A stretch of 64,000 bases of DNA, taken from positions 1,488,001 to 1,552,000 of the forward strand of contig NZ_CP139487.1 in the NCBI RefSeq assembly GCF_034259205.1. Reading direction: 5' to 3'. Within the stretch, counting starts at the first letter, position 1. Every line of letters begins with the position of its first letter. Position numbers and translations under genes: made by a program. Under the pieces are notes generated by a model. The model made no database searches. It was not told the origin of the DNA and saw only the letters and a list, made by a program, of their open reading frames with translations. Shown in pieces: positions 16,075 through 25,217 of the stretch. This DNA comes from Peredibacter starrii (GTDB taxonomy: Bacteria; Bdellovibrionota; Bacteriovoracia; Bacteriovoracales; Bacteriovoracaceae).

Positions 16075-16688
16075 CTCACATAATCGTTATTAAGTGCTTT
16101 ATAGATTCTCCCTGTCTCAATTCCTAAAACTGATTTCATATACGCCTGAGCAACTCTACAACCTATCACACCATAGTGACCCGGAAAGAATGAACCAAAA
16201 GCGGCCTTCGAGTCTTCCAATAGATCTGGCGAAACGACATTAATCCTGATTCCACGTCCGATTTCAGCAGCTGCCGCTTGAGCAAATCCTTCAACCGCAC
16301 GGTTAATACTTGTGGCCGATGTCCCGGCCGCGATAAATGTTTGAGAAAGAATCCCCGAAGTGAGAGTGAATGATCCCCCTTCATTGATATATTCTTTCCC
16401 GATCTGAACAAGGTTAACTTGCCCTAAAAACTTATTACGAATTCCCACTTCCCAGTGATCGTTTGTTAGGTCTTTTAATGGAACGAATGCTACATCTCCA
16501 GTGGTTGAAACCAAGGCATCGAACTTTCCAATTTTCTCAAAAAGGGCACGGATCGATTTAGGATCGGCAATATCAACCTGAAACTGGCCCGAAGTCTTAC
16601 CTACAGTTATAACTTCATGACCCTCAGACAAAAACTCTGTAACTCTTTTACCAATAGTACCTGTTGCTCCAACGATAACGATCTTCAT
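16071..16688 (-). CDS. Short-chain dehydrogenase-like protein without the Tyr-Lys pair
   Basis: 205 residues. The N-terminal glycine motif (GATGTIGKRV, residues 7-16) and VSTTGDV (instead of NNAG) show an SDR fold that binds NAD(P). The active-site region reads TSGILSQ...GTSATSINRAVEGF: the usual YxxxK is absent. This matches a short SDR subfamily with SxxN in that place. Substrate unknown. It is divergent from a LysR regulator at 16769, the classical layout for a regulator and its target. AGGAGG lies before the ATG. Confidence 0.82.
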   Translation of the reverse strand: MKIVIVGATGTIGKRVTEFLSEGHEVITVGKTSGQFQVDIADPKSIRALFEKIGKFDALVSTTGDVAFVPLKDLTNDHWEVGIRNKFLGQVNLVQIGKEYINEGGSFTLTSGILSQTFIAAGTSATSINRAVEGFAQAAAAEIGRGIRINVVSPDLLEDSKAAFGSFFPGHYGVIGCRVAQAYMKSVLGIETGRIYKALNNDYVS

Positions 16689-16731
16689 AAAGACCTCCTT
16701 CTGTTAAAAGCAGATTACGACACAACCCGAA

Positions 16732-16787
16732 TTGCAAAAATACACAATTAGAGACATACTGTTCACATATGGAAACAATGTCTCTAA
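16732..16787 (+). promoter_or_regulatory. LysR gene promoter with 10-bp inverted repeat
   Basis: TTGCAA (16732-16737), 17 bases, CATACT (16755-16760), then the ATG at 16769, eight bases on; almost no leader. TTAGAGACAT (16748-16757) and ATGTCTCTAA (16778-16787) are perfect reverse complements 20 bases apart, covering the -10 and the first codons. It is a likely autoregulatory operator, possibly also acting on the divergent SDR gene. Confidence 0.65.
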
Positions 16788-17692
16788 ATGCTTACTTACC
16801 TGATGTCCTGGCCTTTTACGAAGTCGCGAAATGTGGTGGATTCACTCAAGCGGCCGAGAAGATGAATTTGTCTAAAGCTCAGTTATCAAAACAAGTGGCG
16901 CGACTTGAAACCATATTAAGAGCACAACTCTTTTTTAGAACCACTAGAAAGATCAACCTTACGGAAGAAGGAAAGCATCTCCTTCAGTATGCTGAATCTA
17001 TTGTGAAGCTTTCCCACGATGCGGCCGAATCCATGAAAGAGCTAGTAGACGAAGAGGGCGGACTCATTCGTATTACGGCACCAAGTTCTCTGGCCGATTC
17101 GTTGGCACCACCATTGATTAAAATGTTCAATGAAAAGCTACCGAACCTCAAAGTTGAAATCGAGGCCAGTAATGTGAAACGTGATCTCATTGCTGAGGGA
17201 TATGATTTCGCTTTAAGGGCGATTGTTGAGACCGATCCCGAGCTGGTGGCCCGTTATATTGGTCACATCAAGGATGTTATCGTAGCGACTCCTGATTACG
17301 TGAAGAAAAATAAGATCAAGGGAATTGATCCCTCTGAATTAAAAGATATCCCTGTGCTTATGGCCTCACTTCGCAAGAGCTGGAACACATGGAAGTTCCA
17401 GAAGGGGAATAAGGACTTCTCAATTGATGTGCATGGAAACTATGCAAGTTCAAGTTATCAGACCAATCGCTGGCTTTGTCTCTCAGGGCTAGGAGTGGCA
17501 AGACTTCCGTACTACCTGGTTGAGAATGATCTTCAAGACAAAAAGCTCACACTTCTTTATAAAGACTATTCAATTGCGACCCACCCACTGTATCTGGTTT
17601 ATCCATCGAAGGGGTATCGAGCTAAAAAGAATAAGATCGCGAAGGATCTGATTTGGAGTTGGCTTCAGGGAGCGAAGGGATCAATCGTTTAA
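16769..17692 (+). CDS. LysR-family transcription regulator
   Basis: 307 residues. An N-terminal winged helix (about 7-65: FYEVAKCGGFTQAAEKMNLSKAQLSKQVARLE) is followed by the substrate-binding half (about 90-300). It resembles the LysR group that controls divergently transcribed oxidoreductases, here the SDR at 16071. The start at 16769 is preferred over 16778 because the promoter places the transcript end next to it. The 3' end overlaps the convergent YdeI-like gene by 12 bases. Confidence 0.92.
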   Translation: METMSLNAYLPDVLAFYEVAKCGGFTQAAEKMNLSKAQLSKQVARLETILRAQLFFRTTRKINLTEEGKHLLQYAESIVKLSHDAAESMKELVDEEGGLIRITAPSSLADSLAPPLIKMFNEKLPNLKVEIEASNVKRDLIAEGYDFALRAIVETDPELVARYIGHIKDVIVATPDYVKKNKIKGIDPSELKDIPVLMASLRKSWNTWKFQKGNKDFSIDVHGNYASSSYQTNRWLCLSGLGVARLPYYLVENDLQDKKLTLLYKDYSIATHPLYLVYPSKGYRAKKNKIAKDLIWSWLQGAKGSIV

Positions 17693-18256
17693 TCCCTTCC
17701 CCGCAAGAATCTGTTTAGTACATTTTTCGATTCGCGAAATGCGAGTGGCCGCTTGTTTGGCGGATGAGAAATAAATGTTGTAGGCCTTCTGGCGACCTGG
17801 AGTAAGAGAGTCGAACGCCTTCTTTAAGGCTGGCTTCTTCTCAAATGCATCTTGAAGTTCTGTCGCAACTTTAACCTTCGCCGGTTTTACTTCAACTTTT
17901 TCACCGGACTTTTCAATCGCGATGGCCTCTTTGACGTAAGACTTAATAATCGTTTTGAGTTTTTGAACTTCTTTTACGTCAGCAAATCGCATTTGACGCC
18001 CAACTTGAGTATTCTCTCCCATTTTAACCAGAACACCCTTGGGGTCCTTCATGATTCCGCCCTTGAAAAACAACAGGGCGAGGTAGTTCTTGAAATCTTG
18101 AATGAGAACAATGTTGCCACCCTCAGCTGAATAGCTAGGTTTGCCCCATTTAATTTCTTCTTCCAGAGGACAGGTGAGGAGAATTTCACGCAGGGCCTCC
18201 ATTTCTGGCTGCCATTTTTTTGCTGAACTAATGTACTTTTCGACTTTTGAATTCAT
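17681..18256 (-). CDS. DUF1801/YdeI-like protein
   Basis: 191 residues. The first part (about 15-115: LREILLTCPLEEEIKWGKPSY..., YLALLFFKGGIMKDP) is a DUF1801 iron-chaperone-like fold. The last 60 residues (LQDAFEKKPALKKAFDSLTPGRQKAYNIYFSSAKQAATR) are the bacteriocin-protection YdeI/OmdA tail. The two-part layout matches the YdeI family. The precise role is unknown. It is divergent from the M14 gene with 24 bases between starts. Confidence 0.85.
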   Translation of the reverse strand: MNSKVEKYISSAKKWQPEMEALREILLTCPLEEEIKWGKPSYSAEGGNIVLIQDFKNYLALLFFKGGIMKDPKGVLVKMGENTQVGRQMRFADVKEVQKLKTIIKSYVKEAIAIEKSGEKVEVKPAKVKVATELQDAFEKKPALKKAFDSLTPGRQKAYNIYFSSAKQAATRISRIEKCTKQILAGKGLND

Positions 18257-18280
18257 ATAATCATTTTATTTGGGAGAACT

Positions 18281-19180
18281 ATGAATAAGCAACATTTAGT
18301 CCCTTGGGGAGCCGCAGAAAAAGCAAATTGGCTCAAAGAACAAACAATTAAGCGTTCTTACAAGGACGAAGTGATCACGAAGATTGAAAAGCTTAAAAGC
18401 ACAATGGACGTGACTCAATACGGTGCTCTTTCAATTAATCCTTCGCTTTATCCGGTCTTTCTTATTAAGACTCGTAACTTCGATAAAAATAAGAAAACGA
18501 TTCTTATCACCGGTGGTGTTCACGGTTATGAAACAAGTGGTGTTCATGGCGCTCTCGCTTTCATGGAAAAAGAAGCAAAGAACTACACCGATACTTTTAA
18601 TATCCTTTGCACTCCTTGTATCAGTCCGTGGGGATATGAAACGATTAATCGTTGGAACAATCTAGCAATTGATCCAAATCGTTCGTTCATTGAAAATAGC
18701 CCGGCCGAAGAATGTGTTCTGTTCTTGAAAGCAATGGAACCATTCATCAATGATATCTACGCTCATTTTGATCTACATGAAACTACGGACACAGATAACT
18801 CAGTTTTCCGTCCGGCAAAAGCAGCGAGAGACGGTAAAGAACCAGATCCTTGGTCGGAGATTCCAGATGGTTTCTACGGAGTAGGTGATACTGAGAATCC
18901 ATGTTTTGATTTCCAGAAGGCGATCATTGATTCAGTTAGAAAGGTCACGCACATTGCTCCGGCAGATGAAAATGGAAACATCATTGGTGAACCACTCGAA
19001 CAAGAGGGCGTGATTAACTATCCTGTGAAGTCACTTTCACTTTGTGCGGGGTTCTCAAACGCGAAGTTCACGACAACGACTGAAGTTTATCCTGATAGTC
19101 CAAAAGTCACTGATGCCATTTGTAATGATGCTCAAGTGGCAGCGATTAAGGGTGGATTGGATTATTTGAAAAATGCGTGA
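18281..19180 (+). CDS. M14-family metallopeptidase-like protein
   Basis: 299 residues without signal peptide. Zinc-site pattern: GGVHGYETSG (His and Glu of HxxE), then HFDLHETTDTD with the third ligand His. NRWNNLAIDPNRSF supplies the arginine and asparagine that hold the substrate carboxylate in M14 enzymes. TTTTEVYPDSP near the end holds a candidate catalytic Glu. It probably cleaves a C-terminal residue or amide in the cytoplasm. GGGAG lies seven bases before the ATG. It overlaps the next small gene by eight bases. Confidence 0.85.
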   Translation: MNKQHLVPWGAAEKANWLKEQTIKRSYKDEVITKIEKLKSTMDVTQYGALSINPSLYPVFLIKTRNFDKNKKTILITGGVHGYETSGVHGALAFMEKEAKNYTDTFNILCTPCISPWGYETINRWNNLAIDPNRSFIENSPAEECVLFLKAMEPFINDIYAHFDLHETTDTDNSVFRPAKAARDGKEPDPWSEIPDGFYGVGDTENPCFDFQKAIIDSVRKVTHIAPADENGNIIGEPLEQEGVINYPVKSLSLCAGFSNAKFTTTTEVYPDSPKVTDAICNDAQVAAIKGGLDYLKNA

Positions 19181-19412
19181 GCTAAGACAGGGAAAAATCG
19201 AAGGAAAGATTTATCTCTTTCCGGTGCCGGTTGAGAAAAATAGAAAGTATTTGATCTTTTGCTCAACGGAAGCAGAGGCAGTGAAGATCGAAGAGGCCGT
19301 GAGAACGGGGAAAGTCACCCATCCCGATCTCATAAGTGACGACTTCATCTTTCTTACCTATCACTCAGATAAGCAGACTAAGATATTTGTCATGAATCCA
19401 AATAGAAGCTAA
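19173..19412 (+). CDS. Small protein of unknown function
   Basis: 79 residues with no signal peptide and an alternating strand/helix pattern (KIYLFPVPVEKNRKYLIFCS). I do not recognise it. It overlaps the M14 gene by eight bases, so translation is probably coupled. Its last 26 bases contain the promoter of the DEAD-box helicase. Confidence 0.65.
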   Translation: MRELRQGKIEGKIYLFPVPVEKNRKYLIFCSTEAEAVKIEEAVRTGKVTHPDLISDDFIFLTYHSDKQTKIFVMNPNRS

Positions 19413-19421
19413 TATCTATCT
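19387..19421 (+). promoter_or_regulatory. Leaderless promoter of the DEAD-box helicase
   Basis: TTGTCA (19387-19392), exactly 17 bases, TAATAT (19410-19415), six bases, ATG at 19422. No Shine-Dalgarno sequence is present. Transcription should start at the A of the ATG. The promoter overlaps the end of the preceding gene. Confidence 0.8.
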
Positions 19422-20750
19422 ATGGATACAAATATCAATACAAATTGGTCTGATCTCGGACTTTCTGAAAAAATGCTCGAACTCATAGCGGAGGCAGGCT
19501 ATAAGCATCCTTCTCCGGTTCAGGAAAAAACCATTCCTTTCGCACTCAAGGGCCTGGATGTTCTTGTTTCATCTCAGACCGGAAGTGGGAAGACGGCGAG
19601 TTTTGTCATCCCAAGTGTTGACCGATTTAAAGAGAAAAACGGCACATATATTTTAGCACTGTCTCCTACGAGAGAAATCGCGCAACAAACCGGTGAGGTC
19701 TTTGCCAGTTTCGCAAAACCCTTCGGAATGAAAGTTGCAGTTTGTATTGGCGGTGCCAATATGAATGATGAAAAAGAAGCACTTGCGACTTCTCCCCATA
19801 TCATTGTGGCGACTCCTGGAAGACTTTGTGATCACCTCGAGCGTGGAAATATCTGGCTAGATTTCATTCAATGCCTGATCTTTGATGAAGCAGATCGTAT
19901 GCTTGAAATGGGTTTTGCTAAACAAATCGACCTCATTACTGAGCAGATTCCAAAAGAAAGACAGACACTCATGCTTTCTGCCACCTTTGCTCCCGCAGTT
20001 GAGAAGCTTGCTCGTCGAGCGATGAACAATCCTGAACAAGTAGTGATTGAGAAAACCAAACAAACTGCCCCTAAAATTGATCAAGAACTTTTTTGGATTC
20101 CGGAAGAGCGAAAACTTGGACAGCTACTCCGAATTCTTGAAAGAGAGAAAGGCACAGTTTTTGTCTTTGTTAACTCCAAAGAAAAGACTTTTCAGTTGTC
20201 ACGCTTACTGATCAATAAAGGAGTGACAGATGTTACCTACATCCACTCAGATCTTCAGCAAGAACACCGTGAACTGGCCGTATCTGATTTTAAATCTGGC
20301 AAGTTTCGTATCATTATTGCGACTGATGTAATGGGGCGCGGGATTGATGTTGATGATGTTGCCCACGTAGTTAACTATGACGTTCCCAAAGAAGCTGCCG
20401 ACTACATCCACCGCATTGGGCGAACTGGTCGACGTGGTCAAACTGGTCACGCTTCAACTTTTGCTATTCCAGGGAAAGACGATAAAGCAATCGAGGCCAT
20501 TTCCAAGCTTCGCGGCAAAGCAGCTCCACCGAAACCAGGTTCTGGACAGAGAAATGATCGCGGTCCGAGAGATAATAGAGGTCCTAGAAATAATAGAGGG
20601 CCACGTCCAGAAAGACAGAGAACTCAGCCAGCAAAGGTTCAACAGCCGAGTCCAATAGCTCCGATGACTCAATCGATTCCGAAAGAAACTCCAGTAGTGA
20701 AGAAGATTGGGTTACTGGAAAAGATCAAAAAGTTTTTTTCGAGATCGTGA
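19422..20750 (+). CDS. DEAD-box RNA helicase (RhlE-like)
   Basis: 442 residues. Visible motifs are the Q motif (SPVQEKTIPFAL), motif I SQTGSGKT, TPGRL, motif II DEAD, motif III SAT, and the C-lobe motifs IIATDVMGRGIDV and HRIGRTGR. A disordered tail (about 360-425) rich in RGPRDNRG repeats and prolines should bind RNA. It unwinds short RNA duplexes, probably in ribosome assembly or RNA decay, in the cytoplasm. It has its own leaderless promoter. RhlE is the closest subfamily by motif layout, but subfamily assignment is uncertain. Confidence 0.95.
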   Translation: MDTNINTNWSDLGLSEKMLELIAEAGYKHPSPVQEKTIPFALKGLDVLVSSQTGSGKTASFVIPSVDRFKEKNGTYILALSPTREIAQQTGEVFASFAKPFGMKVAVCIGGANMNDEKEALATSPHIIVATPGRLCDHLERGNIWLDFIQCLIFDEADRMLEMGFAKQIDLITEQIPKERQTLMLSATFAPAVEKLARRAMNNPEQVVIEKTKQTAPKIDQELFWIPEERKLGQLLRILEREKGTVFVFVNSKEKTFQLSRLLINKGVTDVTYIHSDLQQEHRELAVSDFKSGKFRIIIATDVMGRGIDVDDVAHVVNYDVPKEAADYIHRIGRTGRRGQTGHASTFAIPGKDDKAIEAISKLRGKAAPPKPGSGQRNDRGPRDNRGPRNNRGPRPERQRTQPAKVQQPSPIAPMTQSIPKETPVVKKIGLLEKIKKFFSRS

Positions 20751-21002
20751 TTTAGAAATTCGAAATCAATTTCATGAAAAGAAGAGTGAGTCCTGCTTTC
20801 TTCGGAGCAACTACTACTGCAGTTGTGATCACGGGACATGGACGTTTAGAAGTTAACCAAGCTGATTTTTTTAAAGATTGAGTATTTGTGTTCATGTGGC
20901 TTTTATCGGACGCTCTTAAAAATTCCTAAATGATTATTTTTATATACATAAACCGTCCAGAATTGTCAGTTATAAAACGAAATTTGCTGTTATAATTTGG
21001 GA
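20751..21002. other. Intergenic region of about 250 bases
   Basis: An AT-rich spacer. A 35-codon frame (20774-20881, MKRRVSPAFFGATTTAV...) lacks a ribosome site and is not called. The right end holds an extended -10 (TGT-TATAAT, 20988-20996), six bases before the ATG at 21003. I see no RNA gene. Confidence 0.6.
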
Positions 21003-21530
21003 ATGATCACAACTCTTCTTCTCGCCTCAACTGTTATTGTCACTAAGCCCGTTCCTAAGGATCCGGAGCTTACCTGCAAGACCATGGAGGAGATCAAATT
21101 TGATCGGCCAGGCGTCTATAAGAAGAAAGTTAAGGTTGAGGTAGTCGAATTCAACTACGATTGGGCCCGACTAGGGGACTATGTGGTTTGGAACGGGGAG
21201 GATGTCCCTAACAAAATCATCAATACCAAGAAAAAGACCGAGTGTGAGATTGAGTATCCCAACGTGAGGTCGATCAAGAAATTCAAAGACTATGACCTTC
21301 TATTTGTGGACGCCTTTCGGGACAAGCTCGAATATACGGCCGTGATTAAGCTCGAGGATTGTAAAAAGATTTGGGAGCTTGAGATTAAGACCGAGGCGAG
21401 TGAAGTGACTCTCAACTCCACTATGGCGGTTAAAACGAATGCCATTAAAGGGTCAGATCTGGATAAGTGTCAGAGCTGTTGGAATGAAAAGACCGAGGCC
21501 TGTAGGAATTTACCGGTGACTACGAAGTAA
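21003..21530 (+). CDS. Probable exported protein, unknown function
   Basis: 175 residues from the ATG at 21003. The N-terminus (MITTLLLASTVIVTKP) is a short hydrophobic stretch that may be a signal peptide, though the basic n-region is missing. Five cysteines follow, including CQSCWNEKTEAC near the end, which could form disulphides. No known domain. A consensus extended -10 ends six bases before the ATG and there is no Shine-Dalgarno sequence, so the mRNA is probably leaderless; the TTG at 20997 is rejected for that reason. Confidence 0.65.
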   Translation: MITTLLLASTVIVTKPVPKDPELTCKTMEEIKFDRPGVYKKKVKVEVVEFNYDWARLGDYVVWNGEDVPNKIINTKKKTECEIEYPNVRSIKKFKDYDLLFVDAFRDKLEYTAVIKLEDCKKIWELEIKTEASEVTLNSTMAVKTNAIKGSDLDKCQSCWNEKTEACRNLPVTTK

Positions 21531-21536
21531 CACTTG

Positions 21537-22130
21537 TTAAGTGACCTCTTTGAGTATGTAAGGGGCAAGAACTGTTTTAAAATGAACTTTGAGATGAAAT
21601 TCAATATCTCTCTCATCCAAAAAAGCAAACTGGAAAATAGCACCTTGTACTAATGCCTCTAGAGTCTTAGAGAATGGTTTCGGATCAATCTTTTTGGAAA
21701 GCTCTCCACGCTCAATCGCCTCTTTGAGCAGTTTTTGAAATACGTTTCTTGTTGTTTCAAAATAAGCAGCGACCTTTTTTCTTGACCGTGGATTACCTGC
21801 TTCAGTTCCGAGCCAGATAACATGTTCGTTTAATCGCTTTGAGTTCACACTATTGGCAATGACTGTCAGAAAATCAAAAATACCGTTTAGGCCTTCAAGC
21901 TCCTTAAACTTTTGCGATTCGATTTCTCCAATGTTTCGCTCCCATTTCTGATTTCGCGCTAGGAGGGCTAGTTGTTTTTTTGTTTTAAATCTTTTAACCA
22001 ATGCCGCTGGCGAAAGTTTAACTGCCTTTCCAACTTGCTCAAAAGTAAATGAAGTAAAACCTTCTCGGGCAATGACGTCGAAGGCAATCTCTAACAAATC
22101 TGAATCACTCATCTTTTTGGTACGGCTCAT
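21537..22130 (-). CDS. TetR-family repressor
   Basis: 197 residues. The N-terminal helix-turn-helix (about 10-55: LLEIAFDVIAREGFTSFTFEQVGKAVKLSPAALVKRFKTKKQL) is typical. The C-terminal part is a helical ligand domain (ALVQGAIFQFAFLDERD). It is divergent from a dienelactone-hydrolase-like gene, with an 18-bp palindrome between them, so it probably represses both. On the minus strand TATTAA lies six bases before the ATG, without Shine-Dalgarno sequence. Confidence 0.9.
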   Translation of the reverse strand: MSRTKKMSDSDLLEIAFDVIAREGFTSFTFEQVGKAVKLSPAALVKRFKTKKQLALLARNQKWERNIGEIESQKFKELEGLNGIFDFLTVIANSVNSKRLNEHVIWLGTEAGNPRSRKKVAAYFETTRNVFQKLLKEAIERGELSKKIDPKPFSKTLEALVQGAIFQFAFLDERDIEFHLKVHFKTVLAPYILKEVT

Positions 22131-22141
22131 AATTTTTTAAT

Positions 22142-22159
22142 AGTAAATGCGTATTTACT
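22142..22159. promoter_or_regulatory. Candidate TetR operator
   Basis: AGTAAAT-GCGT-ATTTACT is a perfect 7-bp inverted repeat with a 4-base centre. It lies midway between the divergent TetR and hydrolase starts and upstream of the -10 of the regulator. Confidence 0.7.
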
Positions 22160-22185
22160 TATAATCAACGAAAAGGAGAAAAATT

Positions 22186-22896
22186 ATGAGTTACTTTGAC
22201 TACACTGATGGAGAAACAATTTTTGAAGGCTATTTGGCCACTAATGGTGACAATAAGACGAAACGACCGTGCGTTCTTATTGGCCATGCCTGGAGCGGTC
22301 CAAGTGAGCATTTTAATATCATTGCCGAAGCTCTCTCCAAAGAAGGCTTTATTGGATTTGCATTCGATGTTTATGGCAAAGGTGTCAGAGGCAAAGTTGA
22401 CGGAGACAATAGTCATCTCATGAATCCTCTTTTAGAGGACAGAATGTTATTACGGAGGAGATTATTGGCCGCACTGAGGGAAGCTCAAAAAAATCCTTTA
22501 GTCATTTCTGATAGAATAGCAGTTATGGGCCACTGTTTTGGTGGATTGTGTGCACTTGATTTGGCCCGAGCAAATCCTGAAGGATTAAAAGGAGCAATCA
22601 GTATCCACGGTCTTCTTCATGCGCCTAGATCAGAGTCGAATTCAAAAATTGATTCAAGCGTGCTTGTTCTTCATGGTTGGGAAGATCCGATGGTAAATCC
22701 AACGAGTATTTTGGATTTTTCAACTGAGATGACACAAGCTGGAGCCGATTGGCAGATTCATTGCTATGGACATGCAATGCATGCTTTTACTCTTCAAGGG
22801 GCCGATATTCCAGAATTAGGTATTAAGTACAATGAAAGGGCCCATAAGAGAGCTGAGCGAGCGTCGCTGGACTTTTTGAAAGAGATACTATTTTGA
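22186..22896 (+). CDS. Dienelactone hydrolase-family alpha/beta hydrolase
   Basis: 236 residues. The nucleophile elbow is GHCFGG with Cys117 in place of Ser, as in dienelactone hydrolases; Asp167 (LHGWEDPMV) and His199 (YGHAMHAFT) complete the triad. It should hydrolyse small lactones or esters in the cytoplasm. AGGAG precedes the ATG. The TetR gene is divergent and probably responds to the substrate. The end overlaps the convergent histidine kinase gene by nine bases. Confidence 0.9.
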   Translation: MSYFDYTDGETIFEGYLATNGDNKTKRPCVLIGHAWSGPSEHFNIIAEALSKEGFIGFAFDVYGKGVRGKVDGDNSHLMNPLLEDRMLLRRRLLAALREAQKNPLVISDRIAVMGHCFGGLCALDLARANPEGLKGAISIHGLLHAPRSESNSKIDSSVLVLHGWEDPMVNPTSILDFSTEMTQAGADWQIHCYGHAMHAFTLQGADIPELGIKYNERAHKRAERASLDFLKEILF

Positions 22897-25080
22897 AATT
22901 GGAAGGGCCAGGGTAAATGTGCAACCTTCACCGAGCTTACTTTTAACCGTGATTTTTCCATGATGGGCGAGGGCAATTTGTTGAGAAATAAATAGTCCAA
23001 GTCCCATCCCACTTATCTCGCTGGCCTTTACTCCACGTTCAAATCTTTCGAAGATTCTCTCTTGTAGTTCTTCCGAGATTCCGGGACCTTGGTCTTTAAT
23101 GGCAACACAAATGAAATCGCCTTTAAGATCAATGGTGATTCTCAGGCTATCGCAGTCTGAGTATTTAATTCCATTGGAGAGTATGTTTTGAATAATTTGT
23201 TCAATCCTAATTCTGTCCCAATCGCCTTGGGCATCTTTAATGATTCTGACTTCAGGAACTGGACATTTGTTTTCGTGAAACTCGGGCGTCATGTACTGAA
23301 TCACATGCTTCACAAGTTCCGACATCAGGACTCGTTCTTTATTTAAAGTAAACTGACCCAGACGAATTTTAGAGACATCCAGCATGTCATTCACAAGGCG
23401 AGCAAGCCGGGAGATCTGGACATCTGTTTCATGAGCAAGATTTTCAACTTTTTCTGGGTCTAGTGCGGAGGCGGATTTTTGGGCCAGAGCACGAAGCTGC
23501 ATCTGATTTTTCAATTTGATAGAAGTAATTGGAGTTTTTAACTCGTGACTGGCAATTGATATAAATTCATCTCTACTTTGGAGAGCTGCTTGAAGCTTCT
23601 TTGTTAAATCTTTTAGTTCTTCAGTGGCAGTTTTAGCATCATGAATATCTGTATTTGTCCCAAGCCACTCCCTGATATTCCCATTTTCATCTCTGATCGG
23701 AATAGCAAGACCCAAATGCCATCGATAAACTCCGTCGTGTCTTCGAAGACGATACTCAATCTGGTATGGAACTCCAGTTCTAAGTGATTTCTGCCAGGTC
23801 ACAATGGTGCGGTTCAAATCATCAGGATGATGAATTTGTTGTTCGGTCCATTTCCATCCTTCGTCATCCTCTGGATTTATGCCGAAATATTCATAGTGAC
23901 GCTTATTAAAGAAAGTAATATTTCCTTTTGGATCCGCGATAAAAAACATTTGTGGCATCGCCTCGGTATAAAATCTAAATCGCTTCTCACTTTCTTCAAG
24001 CCGCTGCAAGGCCAGCTTTCTTTCTGTTACATCCGTTACACGACAATAAAGTTTTTCTCCTACAGGGTGGACCGTCCATGATAACCAAACCCAATCGCCA
24101 TTCTTTGTGCGATAGCGATTCTCAAAGCCAATTAATCTTTCGCCATCTAAAAGTTTGGCCCCTTGTTTCATTGTATCTTTCATATCGTCAGGATGAACGA
24201 AACTCATCCAGGTGCGGCCCTTAATTTCCTCAACTGTGTAACCCAAAGTAACTTCCCAGGCCGGGCTAAGCTCAATAAAGTGACTGGTCTTTGTATCAGA
24301 GATGGCGAGCATATTGCCGGGTAGGTTCCAGAAGTTTTCGAGTAGTTCTCTTACGTCTTTTTGATCTTGAATATCAAAGACGACTCCAGAGTAACCTTGA
24401 TAGTTTCCATCCTGGTCATACCTCGGATTCCCTGAATCAACGGCCCAACGGTAGACTCCATCTTTATGTTTGATACGGTATTCAAAACGAAATTTCTCTC
24501 GCTTTGCTTGGGCCTCTTGAACGAGTTTACTTATTCTCTCCCGATCATCTGGGTGAATTGTGTTAAGCCATCCTTTTCCATGACCTTCTTCTGGCGTCTG
24601 ACCTGTGAAATCCAGCCATTGTTGGTTTAGATAGATATTCGACCCATCTTGATTTGTTGCCCATAAGAGGGCAGGAGTAATATCGATGTTTCTCTCGTAA
24701 CGAATTTGCGCTAGCTTCGAATCATTGATGTCAGTACAAGTTCCAAACCATTTGGTAATTTTTCCATCGGGATCATGGATCGGTACTGCACAGGCCTTCA
24801 TCCAGAAATACTTATTATCGTGTCTTCTCAGACGATATTCCATATCAAACATTTGTCCACTATGAACCGCCTTCATCCAGGTTGATAAAGCTTTCTCTTT
24901 ATCGTCTGGATGTACGAATTGAAGCCATTTCATACCAAGCTGTTCTTCTCGGCTTGTTCCTGAATAATCAATGGCCTGCTTTGAGACATAATCAATGTCT
25001 CCATTGGTGTCAGCTGTCCACACGATATGCGGGATGGCCTCTGCGATTTGTTTAAACTGTACTGCACTGATATCTTTCAC
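22888..25080 (-). CDS. Multi-PAS sensor histidine kinase (soluble)
   Basis: 730 residues with no membrane helix. Four PAS/PAC units lie at about 1-122, 125-245, 250-360 and 370-495; each ends with a PAC-like DI/VTD segment (GTCTDIND, GVVFDIQD, CRVTDVTE, GTNTDIHD). The HisKA helix follows with the phosphorylated His in ASHELKTPITSIKL (near 515), then an HATPase with DQGPGI and GMGLGLFIS. It senses a cytoplasmic cue, perhaps redox state or a ligand through PAS. No response regulator is adjacent, so it is an orphan kinase. The start is GTG with GGAGAAG before it. Confidence 0.95.
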   Translation of the reverse strand: MKDISAVQFKQIAEAIPHIVWTADTNGDIDYVSKQAIDYSGTSREEQLGMKWLQFVHPDDKEKALSTWMKAVHSGQMFDMEYRLRRHDNKYFWMKACAVPIHDPDGKITKWFGTCTDINDSKLAQIRYERNIDITPALLWATNQDGSNIYLNQQWLDFTGQTPEEGHGKGWLNTIHPDDRERISKLVQEAQAKREKFRFEYRIKHKDGVYRWAVDSGNPRYDQDGNYQGYSGVVFDIQDQKDVRELLENFWNLPGNMLAISDTKTSHFIELSPAWEVTLGYTVEEIKGRTWMSFVHPDDMKDTMKQGAKLLDGERLIGFENRYRTKNGDWVWLSWTVHPVGEKLYCRVTDVTERKLALQRLEESEKRFRFYTEAMPQMFFIADPKGNITFFNKRHYEYFGINPEDDEGWKWTEQQIHHPDDLNRTIVTWQKSLRTGVPYQIEYRLRRHDGVYRWHLGLAIPIRDENGNIREWLGTNTDIHDAKTATEELKDLTKKLQAALQSRDEFISIASHELKTPITSIKLKNQMQLRALAQKSASALDPEKVENLAHETDVQISRLARLVNDMLDVSKIRLGQFTLNKERVLMSELVKHVIQYMTPEFHENKCPVPEVRIIKDAQGDWDRIRIEQIIQNILSNGIKYSDCDSLRITIDLKGDFICVAIKDQGPGISEELQERIFERFERGVKASEISGMGLGLFISQQIALAHHGKITVKSKLGEGCTFTLALPISK

Positions 25081-25217
25081 ATTCTTCTCCAGCGATTAAG
25101 ATTACTTTATTGAATGGAAATTGGGATGACACAACTCTGTCTGACTTGATTCATCATTTATAAATTAAGTACAACTTCCGGTCCGTGTTAATGAAAATAG
25201 ACTCAAGAGAGGTTTTT

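Noticed and set aside
20774-20881. 35-codon frame MKRRVSPAFFGATTTAV after the helicase gene
   Set aside because: No ribosome site, no promoter at leaderless distance, and no recognisable domain.
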